Source: Vitis vinifera
Lineage: Eukaryota; Streptophyta; Magnoliopsida; Vitales; Vitaceae
Assembly: GCF_030704535.1 (NCBI RefSeq)
Contig: NC_081822.1
Coordinates: forward strand, 11,091,001-11,155,000
DNA: 64,000 nt
Direction: 5' to 3'
How positions within the stretch are numbered: position 1 is the stretch's first letter; every line of letters starts with the position of its first letter. The notes beneath the pieces are model-generated. The model worked only from the letters and a program-made list of their open reading frames with translations. It did no database searches and was not told the DNA's origin. Below, one piece after another: positions 40,420-54,554 of this stretch. Both the position numbers and the translations under genes were made by a program.

Positions 40420-42100
40420 ATAAAATATTTTATATAAATTAATATAATTTTTCATTTAAAAGGTAATAAAATTCTAGACTTTTGAATGATAAAATTTTAT
40501 TGTCAGAACAGTTAGAAATAATAATGCAACATGAATTTAAACCTAAGTCTATCATTTTAAAAGAGTCTCTTATTACCACCAAAGTAGTTTGATATGATAT
40601 AAAATACCATTTATTAGTGTTATATTTGAAATTATGAATGTTGATTTGTGTATAAAATAATAATCAAAATATGAGGGATAATAAAAGACATTTTTTTTTT
40701 AATAATTGTGTCTTTCTAATTAAAATTTGATTTGTTCAAATATTTAATTAAAGTATGAGTATATGTTACTCATTAAAATTAAATTAAATTATTTTGGTCA
40801 AGTACAAAATGATACAAATGAAGACAACTAGGAGAGTACTAAGGACTAGAGGACCTTAGCCGTGTTTGGATACGCTTATGAGTTACAAGAGGGACCCTAG
40901 TCATTCTACAAATGAACATATTAATCATGTGGTTAATATGTTTAAGTGTTTAGAAGGGAAATATATTTTACAGTTAGACAGAAAAAAAGCAAATTTTACA
41001 AATGTCATAAACGAACCTGAGAAAAAAGTTTTAGAAAATATATGGGAATCCATTCAAGAAGGGCCTCATGTTTTAACATATAGGTCTTTTGATGACTTAA
41101 TAGCTCTTTTCAAGTAACATTGGGAAATTTTTTTTGCTTATAATAATTATAAAAATCGATTTTTTTATTGTTTATAATAGTTAAAAAATTCTTCATGACA
41201 TAAATTTTTGCTTATAATAATTATAAAATTTAAATTCTTTTATTTGTTTATAATATTTACTAAATTGTAAATTTTTTGTAAGAAAACATTATAGTAGCCA
41301 AATAAATCATTAATTTAAACAAGATTTGTTTTTACCAATTTTTACCAACGAAATTAATTTCATTGTTTTAATTTTAATTTATTTTTTTATTTTATTTTAT
41401 TTTATTTTTGCAAATTTTAACTAATTGCTTCATGTTTTAATTTTTTAAATGCTTTAACTTTGTCATGTACATTCTCATATAATTTGTGTAATGTTATTGT
41501 CTTCATGATATAAATATAATTTTTTATCTATTTTGTAGGATGAATATTTTGTTGAGGAATTTCCATCACAGCTGATAGATTATGGCATTTGCCATACATA
41601 AAAGATTCAAAGATCAAAGATTTAGCTGATATATTACATGGGGTGGGTAGAGATGAAAAAGAAAATAAAAATAAAAGAAAAAGAATGATAAAATGTGGGG
41701 TGGGGATTGGGAAAAAAAAAAAACCAAAAAGAAGTACAATTGGGACGTGATATTGGGGAGGAGAGAGAGGGGGACAGGAATAAGGGATGGTAATTTAAGA
41801 ATGTAAAATATTGTATTAGTAAAATGGTGTTGCAAATAGCAATGGAGTAAGTTAATTTTAAACTTATCCGACAAGTAAATTTAAAAATGATCTCATCAAA
41901 ACTCCCTACACCTCATCTATTTAAATATTAAAAGGCCAAAAATACCCTCCTCATTTTTTTATTTTTTTATTTTTATTTCTTTCCTACACATCACTTTCGG
42001 AATTGACACAAATTTTAAAATTATAGTTATTTTTTTTTCATCGTCAAGGAACAAATGACAGAGTGGCAATAGAAAGCTTAAACACATTACTAACATGATA
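40420..42100. other. AT-rich intergenic region upstream of the peroxidase 3' end
   Basis: It contains an unassigned 83-codon open frame at 40866-41117 (plus), discussed under findings, and a G/A-rich plus-strand stretch at 41640-41790. I recognise no gene. Confidence 0.4.
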
Positions 42101-42132
42101 GAAGAAATACACCGATTAAACAACCTTCTTGC

Positions 42133-43575
<1,443 letters not shown>

Positions 43576-43650
43576 TGTGAACAGCTCCAATTCTAGGAGT
43601 GCAGTTACAGAGATAGGAATAAGTGAATAACGTGGGTGGCTTCTGCAGCA

Positions 43651-43659
43651 TATTTATAG
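43651..43659 (-). promoter_or_regulatory. TATA box of the peroxidase gene
   Basis: CTATAAATA on the minus strand lies about 80 bp upstream of the start codon at 43575. It implies transcription from near 43622 with a short leader. Confidence 0.65.
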
Positions 43660-43940
43660 TAGATTTCAAGTGATATAACCAACCACTTTCCCTACCAAAT
43701 CCTCTGAAGTGACTCCTAAAATGGATAGGTTATGACTATGTCAATTTGTTGATGAGGGGTTTGGTTTTGACGGTGCTTCTGGTACAACCTGCTCCATGAA
43801 CATTGTTGTGGCCTATATTGACCTGGTTGACTTCATTGTTCAAAAAAAAAAAATTGTGCCTTTTCTCTCTCTTCAGTGAATTATCCCCAGTTTTCTCTAG
43901 AATCCAGATGTTTTACTGGTCTACGATTCCCAAAGACTGA

Positions 43941-44161
43941 GGTGGTGTTTGTTTTTTGGTTGAATAGAAAAAGCCAAATATTTTGGCTTTTTCTATTTAG
44001 CTAAAAGTAACTTTTTGTCATCATTTAATATAATTAAATTGAACTTATTGATAATAAGTTCATTTTAGCTATGTTAGATGATGTCAATATGTTACTTTTA
44101 GTTGAATAGAAAAAGCCAAAATATTTGGCTTTTTCTATTTAGTCAAAAAACAAACACCACC
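43941..44161. mobile_element. Foldback MITE with nested hairpins, 221 bp
   Basis: The termini are GGTGGTGTTTGTTTTTTG and its exact reverse complement CAAAAAACAAACACCACC. The inverted repeats extend about 80 bp into each side. Each arm also contains its own hairpin, AGAAAAAGCCAAA ... TTTGGCTTTTTCT. A TGA direct repeat flanks the element (43938-43940 and 44162-44164). It codes for nothing. The family is not certain: a 3-bp target site fits PIF/Harbinger or CACTA-type MITEs better than hAT. Confidence 0.85.
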
Positions 44162-44164
44162 TGA

Positions 44165-45865
44165 ATCTCCGTCCTCAGCAAGTTGCGTCCAGCTCACAGA
44201 AAGCCGAAGGCCACGCAAGCTCCAGGACAAGTGAAGCGTAGGCTGACTTTAAATCAAAACGTACACCCTTTTTCTCTCCATTGGAATTTCTTAATTTAAA
44301 CCTCACTTTAGAAATGTTCTATCAATTCTCTCCACAAATTCATCTTGTTCATGCATTGATCATAAGAATCTGTATAACCAGTTTAATTAATGACTTTATT
44401 TGGAATTGACTACTAAAGTTTCTTAAAATTATATATTTAAAAGTTATAAAAAAAATTAGTAATATTTGTTTAATTATGAATTTCATAAACTTACAAAGTT
44501 AAAAATCATATTAAAAACGAGTGAATTTGACATATTAAAAACGTGTTAATAGGTTATTTGTAACTTAACAATTAATATCGGAAGTCTTTGTTACACGAGA
44601 AGTGGAGCTTCTTTGATATGCAAGAAAGAAGAATTAGAATGGACATTTGATTCATTTTTCTTTTCATTCCCATGTTTGAATAACTTAAAAAACGATGATA
44701 GAGAATGAAATTAAAAGTAATTCAAATGAAAATTAAAATTTATTTATAAGTGAGATTTTAATTTATTTGAAATAAAAAGTATTTTGATTCTTTAATGTAA
44801 GTTATTTTTAAAAATAAAAAAATCAAATAACTTTTTATACAAGTTTTTTAAAAATTGATTTTGTAAAAAATACAAATTGTTTTTTCAATTTTTATACATG
44901 TCTTATTAAAAATAAAAATAAATTTTAGTTACAAATAAATAATTTTTAATAAATATTAATATTAATAATATAATAAAATCATAAATTATATATTTTTATA
45001 AATATTATAAAAATATACATATTAACATTAATTGATTTATTTTGTTAAAAATAAATAATAATAATTCAAAATTGATAAATTTTAATACCATCTATATGAT
45101 TTTATAAATATTATAAAAATATGGATATTAACATTCTTATAAAAGAATACTTAATTTATTTCGTTAAAAATAAAAAAATGATTCAAAATTAATAATTGCT
45201 AATACTATTATAATTTAAATAAATATGAAAACAAATAAAATTTTAATTTTTAAGGTGTAAATGAGCTAAAATTTTCATTATATACATATATTTATCACTC
45301 AATTACAAAGATGATATTATGAATTATTTTATTTTATTTATAATTAATTAATCAATTTTTAAATTTCAAATTATTCTTAAAAATTACAAAATTTATTAAA
45401 AAATTTTAAACATTAATTATATTTATTATTTTTTATAATCATTATATATGTATATATATATTTTTTGAGTTTTAAATTATTTTTTAAAATTATCAAATTT
45501 ATTAATAAATTCAATACAAAGTTCCACGTGATTTAACATTTATTTTCTCTAATAAAAAAAATGGAAGGAACAATTCTCTATTTTACTTTATTTTAAAAAA
45601 AAATGTTTCTAAAGGACAATTATCAAAATTTTTAAAAACAATTTTATTTTTAAATCACACACCTAAATAGGTTTATATTATTTAGCCAAAAGAACCAAAA
45701 AACTCTCAAGGATTTTATTTAAATGAAATAAAAAATTATTTCAAATTATGTACAATGAGATTTTTTTTATATATAATTATTTAAAATCTTATCCAAATAA
45801 TATTGATAATTTATTTCTTTTTTTCATTTTTATTTCCATTTTTACTTAATATTAAATTTTACATA

Positions 45866-45928
<63 letters not shown>

Positions 45929-46550
45929 GTACAAACACAGTAATTAGAATCACTAAATTCGAATGAAAACAAAATATTCATTTTCATTTCTTATTTTTCA
46001 TTTCTTATTAACAAACACAATCATAAAGTTCAACTTAACATAACATGGTTATTAAACGGATTATGTGGATAAACTTGTTAAGTTGAACTTTATACGACCC
46101 GACCCGACCCCCTACCTGCGTGCTTTCCCTGCTCTTTAGCCTTGAAACAAATGCATTCCAAGCTCACCACGCAGTGGAGGCTTGGAGGGGCAGAAAACAG
46201 TAAACGGCAAAGCATGACCAGACAGATGATTCCATTTACATAAAACCAGAGGGCCAAGACAGCGTTATTGGCAGCTTTATAACCATACTTGTATGTTGTT
46301 ACAAACAGTTTAAGTACATCAAGTCATTTGTTCGCATTTTTTTTCAGATTTGTTATACCAAGGGAACACTATGAGCTGGGTATATGCTATATACACAAGC
46401 CTTTCATTGGCCAGAAGGATAATACAAGGACAGCTCGATAGCACAGGGATCAGAATCTCTTTTTCCGAACAATACAAAAATGTCTCAGATGATGATGATG
46501 AGTTATGCCACAAACTTAGAGCATTAAGTGGTTATCTAAGAAGAATTGGG
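44165..46550. other. Very AT-rich intergenic region
   Basis: It holds repeats related to the 10300-10510 family near 44960-45140 and an (AT)n microsatellite at 45868-45922. From 46090 it becomes GC-richer, with a CGACCCGACCCGACCCC stretch, and runs into the presumed HflX 3'UTR. No gene was seen. Confidence 0.5.
45868..45922. repeat. (AT)n microsatellite, about 27 units
   Basis: An uninterrupted TA/AT dinucleotide run of about 55 bp ends in ACACAC. Its length is likely to vary between individuals. Confidence 0.9.
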
Positions 46551-49500
46551 TCATGATTTACAGAGTTGCCTCATGGGGGTGAGTAGCCTTGCGAACCGAA
46601 GGGGAACATGTGCCTTGACCAATGTCCCGTTTTCTGTATATTCCTAAAATCGAGGGTAAAAACTGCATGAGAAACTTAGACCGGAGGCCATGTTGTTAGA
46701 AGACTATATGAGATCAACGAATTCAATTTATTAGTGAAGTATGTTACCATAATGATTTTATCAGTGAGTGCATAAAGACACATAAATACAAAACAAAAAT
46801 TATACTCACAGTTCTCTCCACCATTCCAACCTGATGAATGGTACTGAGGAGTTCCCCTTTGTCAAATGGGACCAAAGCTTCCACCCAAACCATAGAATCC
46901 TGTCATCAATAACACCCTTTTACTACAGATGAACAAGGTCTTTGAAATATCATGTTGACATGCACTCTCAGTATCCTGTAATTGTCCAAATGAGCAACAC
47001 AACAGGGATAGCTCTTTCCATCGTGAAGCATGACACAATCAAAGATCTCTGGCAAAACCACCTAGAGACTTGCCTTCCAGGGCATTCTTGGTAAAAGAAT
47101 GAACACACTAGCAATTTTGGATTAAATGAGAGATTTCTGTTATTATCCTAGTACCTTCAATTTTTCCTGAACTGCATTGCAGAATTCATTCAATCCATCA
47201 CCATTTAAAGCAGATATGCAGACAACATCTTCTCTTTTCTCTGCTTCTAATTTGATTTTTTGAGGATTGCTAGCTTTATCAACCTGCCATAAACAGCTGA
47301 AGAAGTTACGCATGCTAGAAAAAGCTCACGATGCAAGAAGTAAAAAATTGAGGCTGGTGTATGAACTGAATAATTAATTATCAACATCATTAACAAGCTT
47401 GATATTAGTGACACAAAATAAAAATAAAAATCAAATGATCCCAATTCGCAGCCAGCAAAGTATGTGACCAAAAACTTGATGTGCATGACCTTAACCATTC
47501 CTTCAATTGGATGGTTAAAATGTTCCAATTAACTTATCTTGCATGGAGTGCCCAGAATCTGGGTAAACTGTTGTGTACTAACCAATTAGTTAATTTCAAA
47601 AGGAACCAAAAAAGAAGGAAAGAAAATCAGGTGAGTAACCAAAATCAATATGAAACTTCTTGGTACATAATCAAGAAAACAAAAGGAAAAGAGAAGGGAT
47701 TCCACTATGTTCGTTATTGATATACTGAATAGTAAAATTCAACCATTTGTTTCCCTGAACTAGTTTCTGACCCAAATTCCAAGGAAAATTTCTCCCTATA
47801 CCTTGTTCCAGACCATCAATCTTGGAATTGACAACACATCTAATTCTGACAGAACTTTGTCCACAGCATCTATCTGCTGCTCTGCTAGTGGATGGCTGAA
47901 CATTACAGCAAAATATATATATATACATTATATAAGATAATAGTAGTGTTCAATAGAATTAAGTCCCAACCACAGTTTACCAAATTATACCTAATGTCCA
48001 CCACATGCACCAAAAGTGATGATTCTGATATCTCCTCCAATGTTGCTCTGAAGGCCGCAACCTATAGCAATTGACATTAGTACAAGATTTCCCGGGCATC
48101 AAGTAGTGACGGAAAGGTAAACCATGGGAAGAAAGACGACCGTTACCAGCATAGTTGGTAACTTTTGGATGAATCCAACTGTATCTGTGAGAAGAAATTC
48201 CCTACCATTCTTCATCTGGACAGCAACCCAGTAAAACAGGCATCTCATATTACCACCTAACAAATGGAATTAAATAGCAAAAACTATTTATATACATATA
48301 TTTCACCAAGTTTTGTCTATTAACCAGTTTGATTTTTATTTACAACTACAAGGCAATCATAACAAGAGTTTGTAGCCTGTGAATGGAATGTTTCCAAAAA
48401 CCAGGAACCAATTAGCTACTGCATGGAAGACACCAGTACATAGCTTTTAAGACAAAAGATAGCATATTAAAAATGTCATAGAAAGAAGTTTCTATGAATA
48501 TATTTGACTGACCTGCACCCTTCTTGTAGTTGGATCAAGTGTTGCAAATAACCGATCCTCAGCAAGAACATTAGACCCAGTTAATCTATTTAGGAGTGTA
48601 CTCTTTCCAGCATTTGTGTACCCAACCTTAGATATCAGAAAATAGGTTGTATGTTCATGTAAAGATCAGTAAAAAAAAAAATCATACTTGCAATGTTTTA
48701 TAACTCCATATGAGTGTACTACTTACCAAAGATACAACAGGAACGGGCACAGAGAAACGCCGGTTTCTATACTGCTTCCGATGTTGCCGAACTGATTCTA
48801 GCTCTTTTTTAAGAGCACCAATCTATCAATGCAAACATGTAAGGAATTCCATAGGAAGAGTCAAATTCAGAGAAAAGCATAAGCAAAACTAAAATTTAAC
48901 AAGGAATTACAGCTAGCATTTGCATCCCTAATTATCCCCCATTGAAATGGGGTCATCATTTTAGTTTTTTTGATTGACTAACTTTGCCCTTGTGTACTCA
49001 TAGTTGAGACTGTTTGTCTGTTCCTATCTAGAAAATGGAAAAAGGGAGCATGGTCTTTCTCCATATATTTTCTGAAGGATCCACCTAATCAGGGGGCCTA
49101 GGTCACCATGCCAAACAGTCCTATAATGAGATAACTATAATAATGCACAAAATTATTAAAAAAATAAATATATATATATATTACTCATGTATGTAACTTC
49201 CAATAACATCTAAGAATGCAAAAAATCAAATTATTGGGACACAAACTTGGAACATCCCACACCTCACCCAACCCCTGCAAACTTGAGCCAGTCTCAAGGA
49301 TCAGAATGGGGTCTCTATATATGATTTAGCCTGTCAAACTAGTACCAGAAAGGTAACTCACTTGAGTGCGTAAGATACGCTTATCCACTTCAATTTGTTT
49401 CTCACCCATTCCTTTCACCTTGCCTCCTGCTTGACGCTCAAGGTGAGTCCACATCTTCGTGAGACGTGGCAACTGATATTCCATTTGTGCCAATGCAACC

Positions 49501-52500
49501 TAAAAGGACATTTTTTTCCTTTCAATATGAAATTATAGAATATTTCCACAAAATTTTATTTCAAAGCACAGTAAAACATTTGCCTGTAAAGCTGCTTCAT
49601 GTGTTGCTGCTCGCTGGTTAAAGATATCAAGGATGAGGGCAGTGCGGTCACAGACTCTAACATCTCCACCAAAAGCCTTTTCCAAATTACGCAATTGCCT
49701 AGAATTTCAAATCTCAGATTAAAGTCACTTCATATAGGATAAACATGTATTCATATAAAAAAATATATGTGCATGTGTTACATGTGTTTGTGACACATAT
49801 AAGAGGACTTCTCCTCCACATCTCAGTACTTGTGAAATTTCCTAGGTAAAAGGAAGAGAGGATCCAAGGTCATAAGAAACCTGCGAGAAATGATAAGCAA
49901 CAAATGCGCCCACAAGAAATTGAAGTTGCATGAATCAGGAACTAAAGAGGGGAAGGTTTAGATTGTTTCACGCTGTTAAAGAAAAACTAATGCTGTACCA
50001 GTAGTTAGGTGCGATTTGATTCAAGCTGATGGTATTACAAGGACAAGAGGATGAGTAAAAGAAAAGAAAACAGGGGGTTAAAGCGCTTAGAAAAGCTGTG
50101 ATAACCTACATAACAAAGAACCATAGCCCTAAACACCATGTAGAGTCGAGCACAGGCTTCATGGGAAAGAGCCCTTCAAGATGTATGCAAGAAAGGAAGA
50201 AAAGGAATCAGAGGATTTTAAAATTAGGGAAGTTTTAAAACTTTCTATTTTCTAAAAAAATCTCTTCTTCTAAAGTTTCTATCTGAGTCCTTTTTTAGAA
50301 TCTGAAGTCTTTTTTATTACAAGAAATTTCTAAAAAGTTTAAGTTTCTAATTCCATAAAGAAAGTTTTCATTTTCTTTTTAATTCTATTATTTAAAAGAT
50401 TTTGGAACTTAAGGAACAAAATAAGGGTCATAATAAGTAACTGTGTAAGTTAAGTTTCTTTTTTTATATTTTTATTCAGTTTTGATGCTTTTCTTTAGTT
50501 CATAAATAAAACCAGTTCGTATAAAACTACATTCATGAATGAATATGAATAATACAAACTTTTCTATATACTTTCCAACTTCCAATGGTGAGACTGTTGT
50601 TTCTATTCTAGGCAAGACTCCTTGAAGGCCCTAGTAAGACAAGGTTTTGCTTTTTCCTTTTTTACCCCCTTTTTTTCCTTTCTTGTTTCTCACTTTCATT
50701 TTCCTCTCACAGCTACTCTAATATTTCCCCGTTCCTCTCCTTAATCCTAAAGAAAAAGTGAAACCTTGCCCACCTCATTTGATTGTAGGCAACCACCCTA
50801 GGGTTGTCCTACATCAAGAAGAAGGTAGCATGCAATCATACAAGTTTCCAACCCATAAAGGGTGCTGAGTAACTAACATCCTTCTTCCTATTGGTTGGAA
50901 GTTCACAAAACTTACATCATGAGAAAGATGATGACAATGAATAATAGAAAAAAGTGAAAAACTGGAAAAGTCAAATTGAATCACAAAATTTGGAACCTAT
51001 ATCAACAGTAAACATATCAGTGGGTGAAGAAAGTAATTCATTCAGACCTACCCTGCTGAAAGCTCATCATCAAATATTACGGTCTCAACATCCAGTGCAT
51101 GGATTGCACTCTTAATTTCTGCAACCTTGCCAGATCCAATATATGTCCTTCGATTTGGAGTACTAAGTCTGTACCATAAGAAAACAAGTCATCAATCTAC
51201 ATGTACAAGCAGTTAAATCTATCTCGTATCAGATAGTAGCATTAGAAATTTAAGCCAGGTGGCTAGCTATTTTAAAAAATTTTAGAAGGACAAATGGCAC
51301 AGTTATACATTCATAGAGAATGTCTTATACTCCTTAAAGTATAAATGTCCATTTTGACAGACATTCATCAATAGTTTAGCGATAAAACGCAACATTTGAT
51401 GGGTCACATTATCCAAAACTTTGACCTGTTTGAACAAACATATATTTACTTGCATTTAGAAAGACAAACATTCAGCAATACTTACTTTTGAGATGTAGAA
51501 CCAACAACCATAAGTCCAGCAGTGTCAGCTAACTGGGCCAGTTCCTTAAGTGATTCTTCTATGCCAAAGGAATACTCCATGTCACCTTTGAGCTCAACAG
51601 CAACAAGGTATGCTTTTTCCTCAAAAACCTGAAAATATTATTATCTATCCAATTAATTCTTTACCAGAAACAGCTTAGCAAAGATAATACATTAAGTACT
51701 AGTTCAAACTTGGCTTGATATATTGAGTAAATATGAAAGGTTAAGACAAAGATTTTGTACATTTTGTAGGAATTATATCATCTGAAGTGAAAAGGGGAGT
51801 TGGTTTTCTCCATTGGCTTACTGAATTATTAAATAAATAAATAAACTACTCTATAACTGCTCATCCCTGTTTGTGGGCATATCCATCCTTCATCTCTTTG
51901 GGAATGAATCCAAGTTCATTGATTCTCCCACTAACTAGAAAAAAAATTAACATTATAGCATTCCCAACAGAGCAGGATAATATTGCTGGCCTGCTGATAA
52001 TGCTTCAGATCTTATTAATAAAAGTTAGTCTATAAATCAACTAAATTCAACAAAGGGTTATCCCAATTAAATGGAGTCAGCTACATAAATCCTGTTCTAT
52101 TTTTATCTAGGATTATATACAATGTTAAATCATAGTTCAAACGTAAACTCTCACAACCTCAAGAAAAATCTTAATCGGTACTACTGCTCTCTTTGCATCA
52201 CTTTCCGATGGAACTGCATCCTCCTTCTCACTTGCTTAATCAGTGCTCTTCCCACTGACAACACATTTTACTTTACACAGGCATGAAAAATATCTACATA
52301 CTGTTGTTTTCCTCTATGCTTTCAATTAGTTGCCAGGAAGTCAGTTTGAAAAAAAAAAGAAGATTCTTTTAAAGCCACTCCCCTTCAACCCATCATTGTA
52401 TGATTTGAAATGTCAGCAACCCAAACACAATCATTGCTGTTCAATTTCCATTTACTTAGTGTTCTTTTGGATGCACTTCTAATTTTTTGTTTTTAAAAAT

Positions 52501-53495
52501 AGAAAGCAGTAATAACTTCTACATGATTACTGGGATTTTTTTTTGTATACAGTAATAAATATATGTCTTCCCTAAGCTTATAGGTTTTTTGTATACGAAA
52601 CTATAGTGACTTATCTTATAGTTTAATCCCTGCCTGCCTTCCTTATCCTTTCCATGTTCTATCCACACTGAGCTTAAAGAGAGACCAATTGGCAAGACAA
52701 AAGCAATTTTTTTAGGGGAAAAAGGAACCATAACACATGTCGCAGGCGAGTGATTTTTTTTCTGGATTGTTGTATTAGTAATATTGAAGGTTGAATTTCA
52801 GAAAGAAATCAAATGAATGATCAATAATCCAATTCTAAAGACAATGTGTCAGATGCATGGAAACCCTAAAAGTCCATTTCTTTTGAGTTTTCCGCATTTG
52901 CAGAAATCCATTTTTCCTTTGTTTTCCTCCAATAACTCCTGTCAAATGTACAACTTCAACTTTCTTTTATTTTACTTTGATTTCGAGCACTTAAAGGGAA
53001 TAGATTCTTGCTACTAAATGGAAAATTAAACAATAAAAGTCAGTTCTCTTTTCTTTTACTTTGATTTGGGCAATCAAAATTCTCTCCCAGAAACCTAAAC
53101 AGAGAGTAAAGAAAATGAACCTCTCTTCCGTTACGCAGCTTGAACCTATTATCATCACTCTCTCCTTCACCTCCCTTCTTCTTAACTCTAGTGGGGGCCT
53201 TTAGGGTTTTCTCTTCCGCTTTGGTTCCTGCGACTCCATCAACCACTGCAAACACCTCTTCCTCTTTCACATCAATCACGGGCTCCGGTAGAGACAGGTC
53301 GTCGGGAGACACGAGTCCAACTCCTCGTTGGAGAACTCTGACGAGTCTGAAAGAAGTAGTGGTGTGCGTTCTGAGAGTAAAAGCAGGAATTGAACGAAGA
53401 CGGACTGGAGGGAATGGAGAGTGAGGGTCGTGGACTAGAGACGAGGGAGGGATGATGGAAATAGAAGAAAAGCAAGAACTCACGGTGGCCTTCAT
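46551..53495 (-). CDS. HFLX: Chloroplast HflX-type GTPase
   Basis: Thirteen exons: 53495-53121, 51628-51486, 51168-51052, 49698-49584, 49499-49362, 48822-48727, 48626-48513, 48215-48147, 48061-47991, 47895-47802, 47283-47155, 46899-46810 and 46643-46551. They give 547 residues. A Ser/Pro-rich transit peptide is followed by the HflX N domain ([45 protein letters not shown]) and the coiled linker ([17 protein letters not shown]). The G domain has G1 GYTNAGKST at 330-338, G3 DTVGF near 377 and G4 WNKVD, and a short C-terminal domain ends RQLCKS. HflX binds ribosomes and rescues stalled or heat-damaged ones in bacteria; a role on plastid ribosomes is inferred. An in-frame ATG also exists at 53531, but the TATA box places it at or above the transcription start. 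Intron 4 has a GC donor. Confidence 0.95.
52459..52505. mobile_element. Solitary end of the Tourist-like MITE family
   Basis: GTGTTCTTTTGGATGCACTT after a TTA-containing flank, continuing into TTTTTTGTTTTTAAAA, matches the left end of the 2697-2939 MITE. The other end is not visible nearby, so this is a truncated copy inside the first HflX intron. Confidence 0.45.
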
Positions 53496-53540
53496 TGCTC
53501 CTCTCCTCTCTTCTGGAAACCGCAATTTCATAACATGAAA

Positions 53541-53550
53541 ATACTATATA
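53541..53550 (-). promoter_or_regulatory. TATA box of HflX
   Basis: TATATAGTAT on the minus strand would place transcription near 53515. This is between the two candidate start codons and therefore supports the downstream ATG at 53495. Confidence 0.5.
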
Positions 53551-53559
53551 TTAAAATAC

Positions 53560-54554
53560 TAGATATTTTGTGGATCCAGATTTTAAATTTGGCCCCACAA
53601 ACAAAATTCATTTAGATACATTGAAAATCAAACGAATCAAATTTGAAGGAGAATACAGCCATTTTGTCGCCTTCAATTCCTCAATAAAACTAAAATAGTT
53701 TTAATTTGGTTTGGTTGGATTGGGTAATTGATTCAAATTAAATTATATAAACATACATAGAATTGTTAAGTCTTTCCAATTTTTAGAATAGGAAAAACAC
53801 AAAAGGATTAATTTAATTGTGTTAGACTGTGAAATCTGAATCTATTCTATTGTGTTAAAATACTTGGTTGGTTGGCGAGGGTAAATGGGTAACGTCTTTT
53901 AAATTTTCTTTTTAATGAGATGAATGATGAATTTGTCCTTATTATATATTTAATTCTTTTTTATTTTAGAGTTTTGCTTTTTCGAGAGAGTGTCATAGCT
54001 GTTTTTGAGAGTTTTACAATTGTAATTTTTCTTGTTCCTTTTGATTAATGGATTATTAAACGTTTGTGCACTTTATGGATGTAAGGATCACATCGATAGT
54101 CGAACTATATTAAAAATCTCGTATTATTTTTTATTTTCTGTTTGTGCGTATACGTTATTTGAATCACAAATCTGATTTTCAATTTATGGACCAAAGTTAA
54201 AAAAATAAAAAAATAAAGTGAATCTGAATAAGTAAGGTAGTTAAAAATATAATTACGGAATTGACCACCGATTGATATTTTTGTTATTTATATTCTATTA
54301 TATGTGGGGGCAAATGGGCAATTATTATTTGGTGAATAAACCAACACCACTGTGATTGCCTCGGTGGCCAAAATGCACCTTAAGCATTCAAACCAGAAGT
54401 CTGTGCCTGCCCCATGTAAGGTAGTTCAAGCCATATCCTTTTTTAACTCCTCCGAATTATATTCATAATAAAGCTTTCTTTTACATTTAAAATTCGGAAC
54501 AAAGTGAACAGCAATCTGCGCAGTGAGCTCAAGACCATTTGAGTCGGGTTTTTG
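53560..54554. other. Intergenic region between HflX and the first BELL gene
   Basis: The HflX promoter side and the presumed 3'UTR of the minus-strand BELL gene. The sequence is AT-rich and no other gene or clear repeat was seen. Confidence 0.5.
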
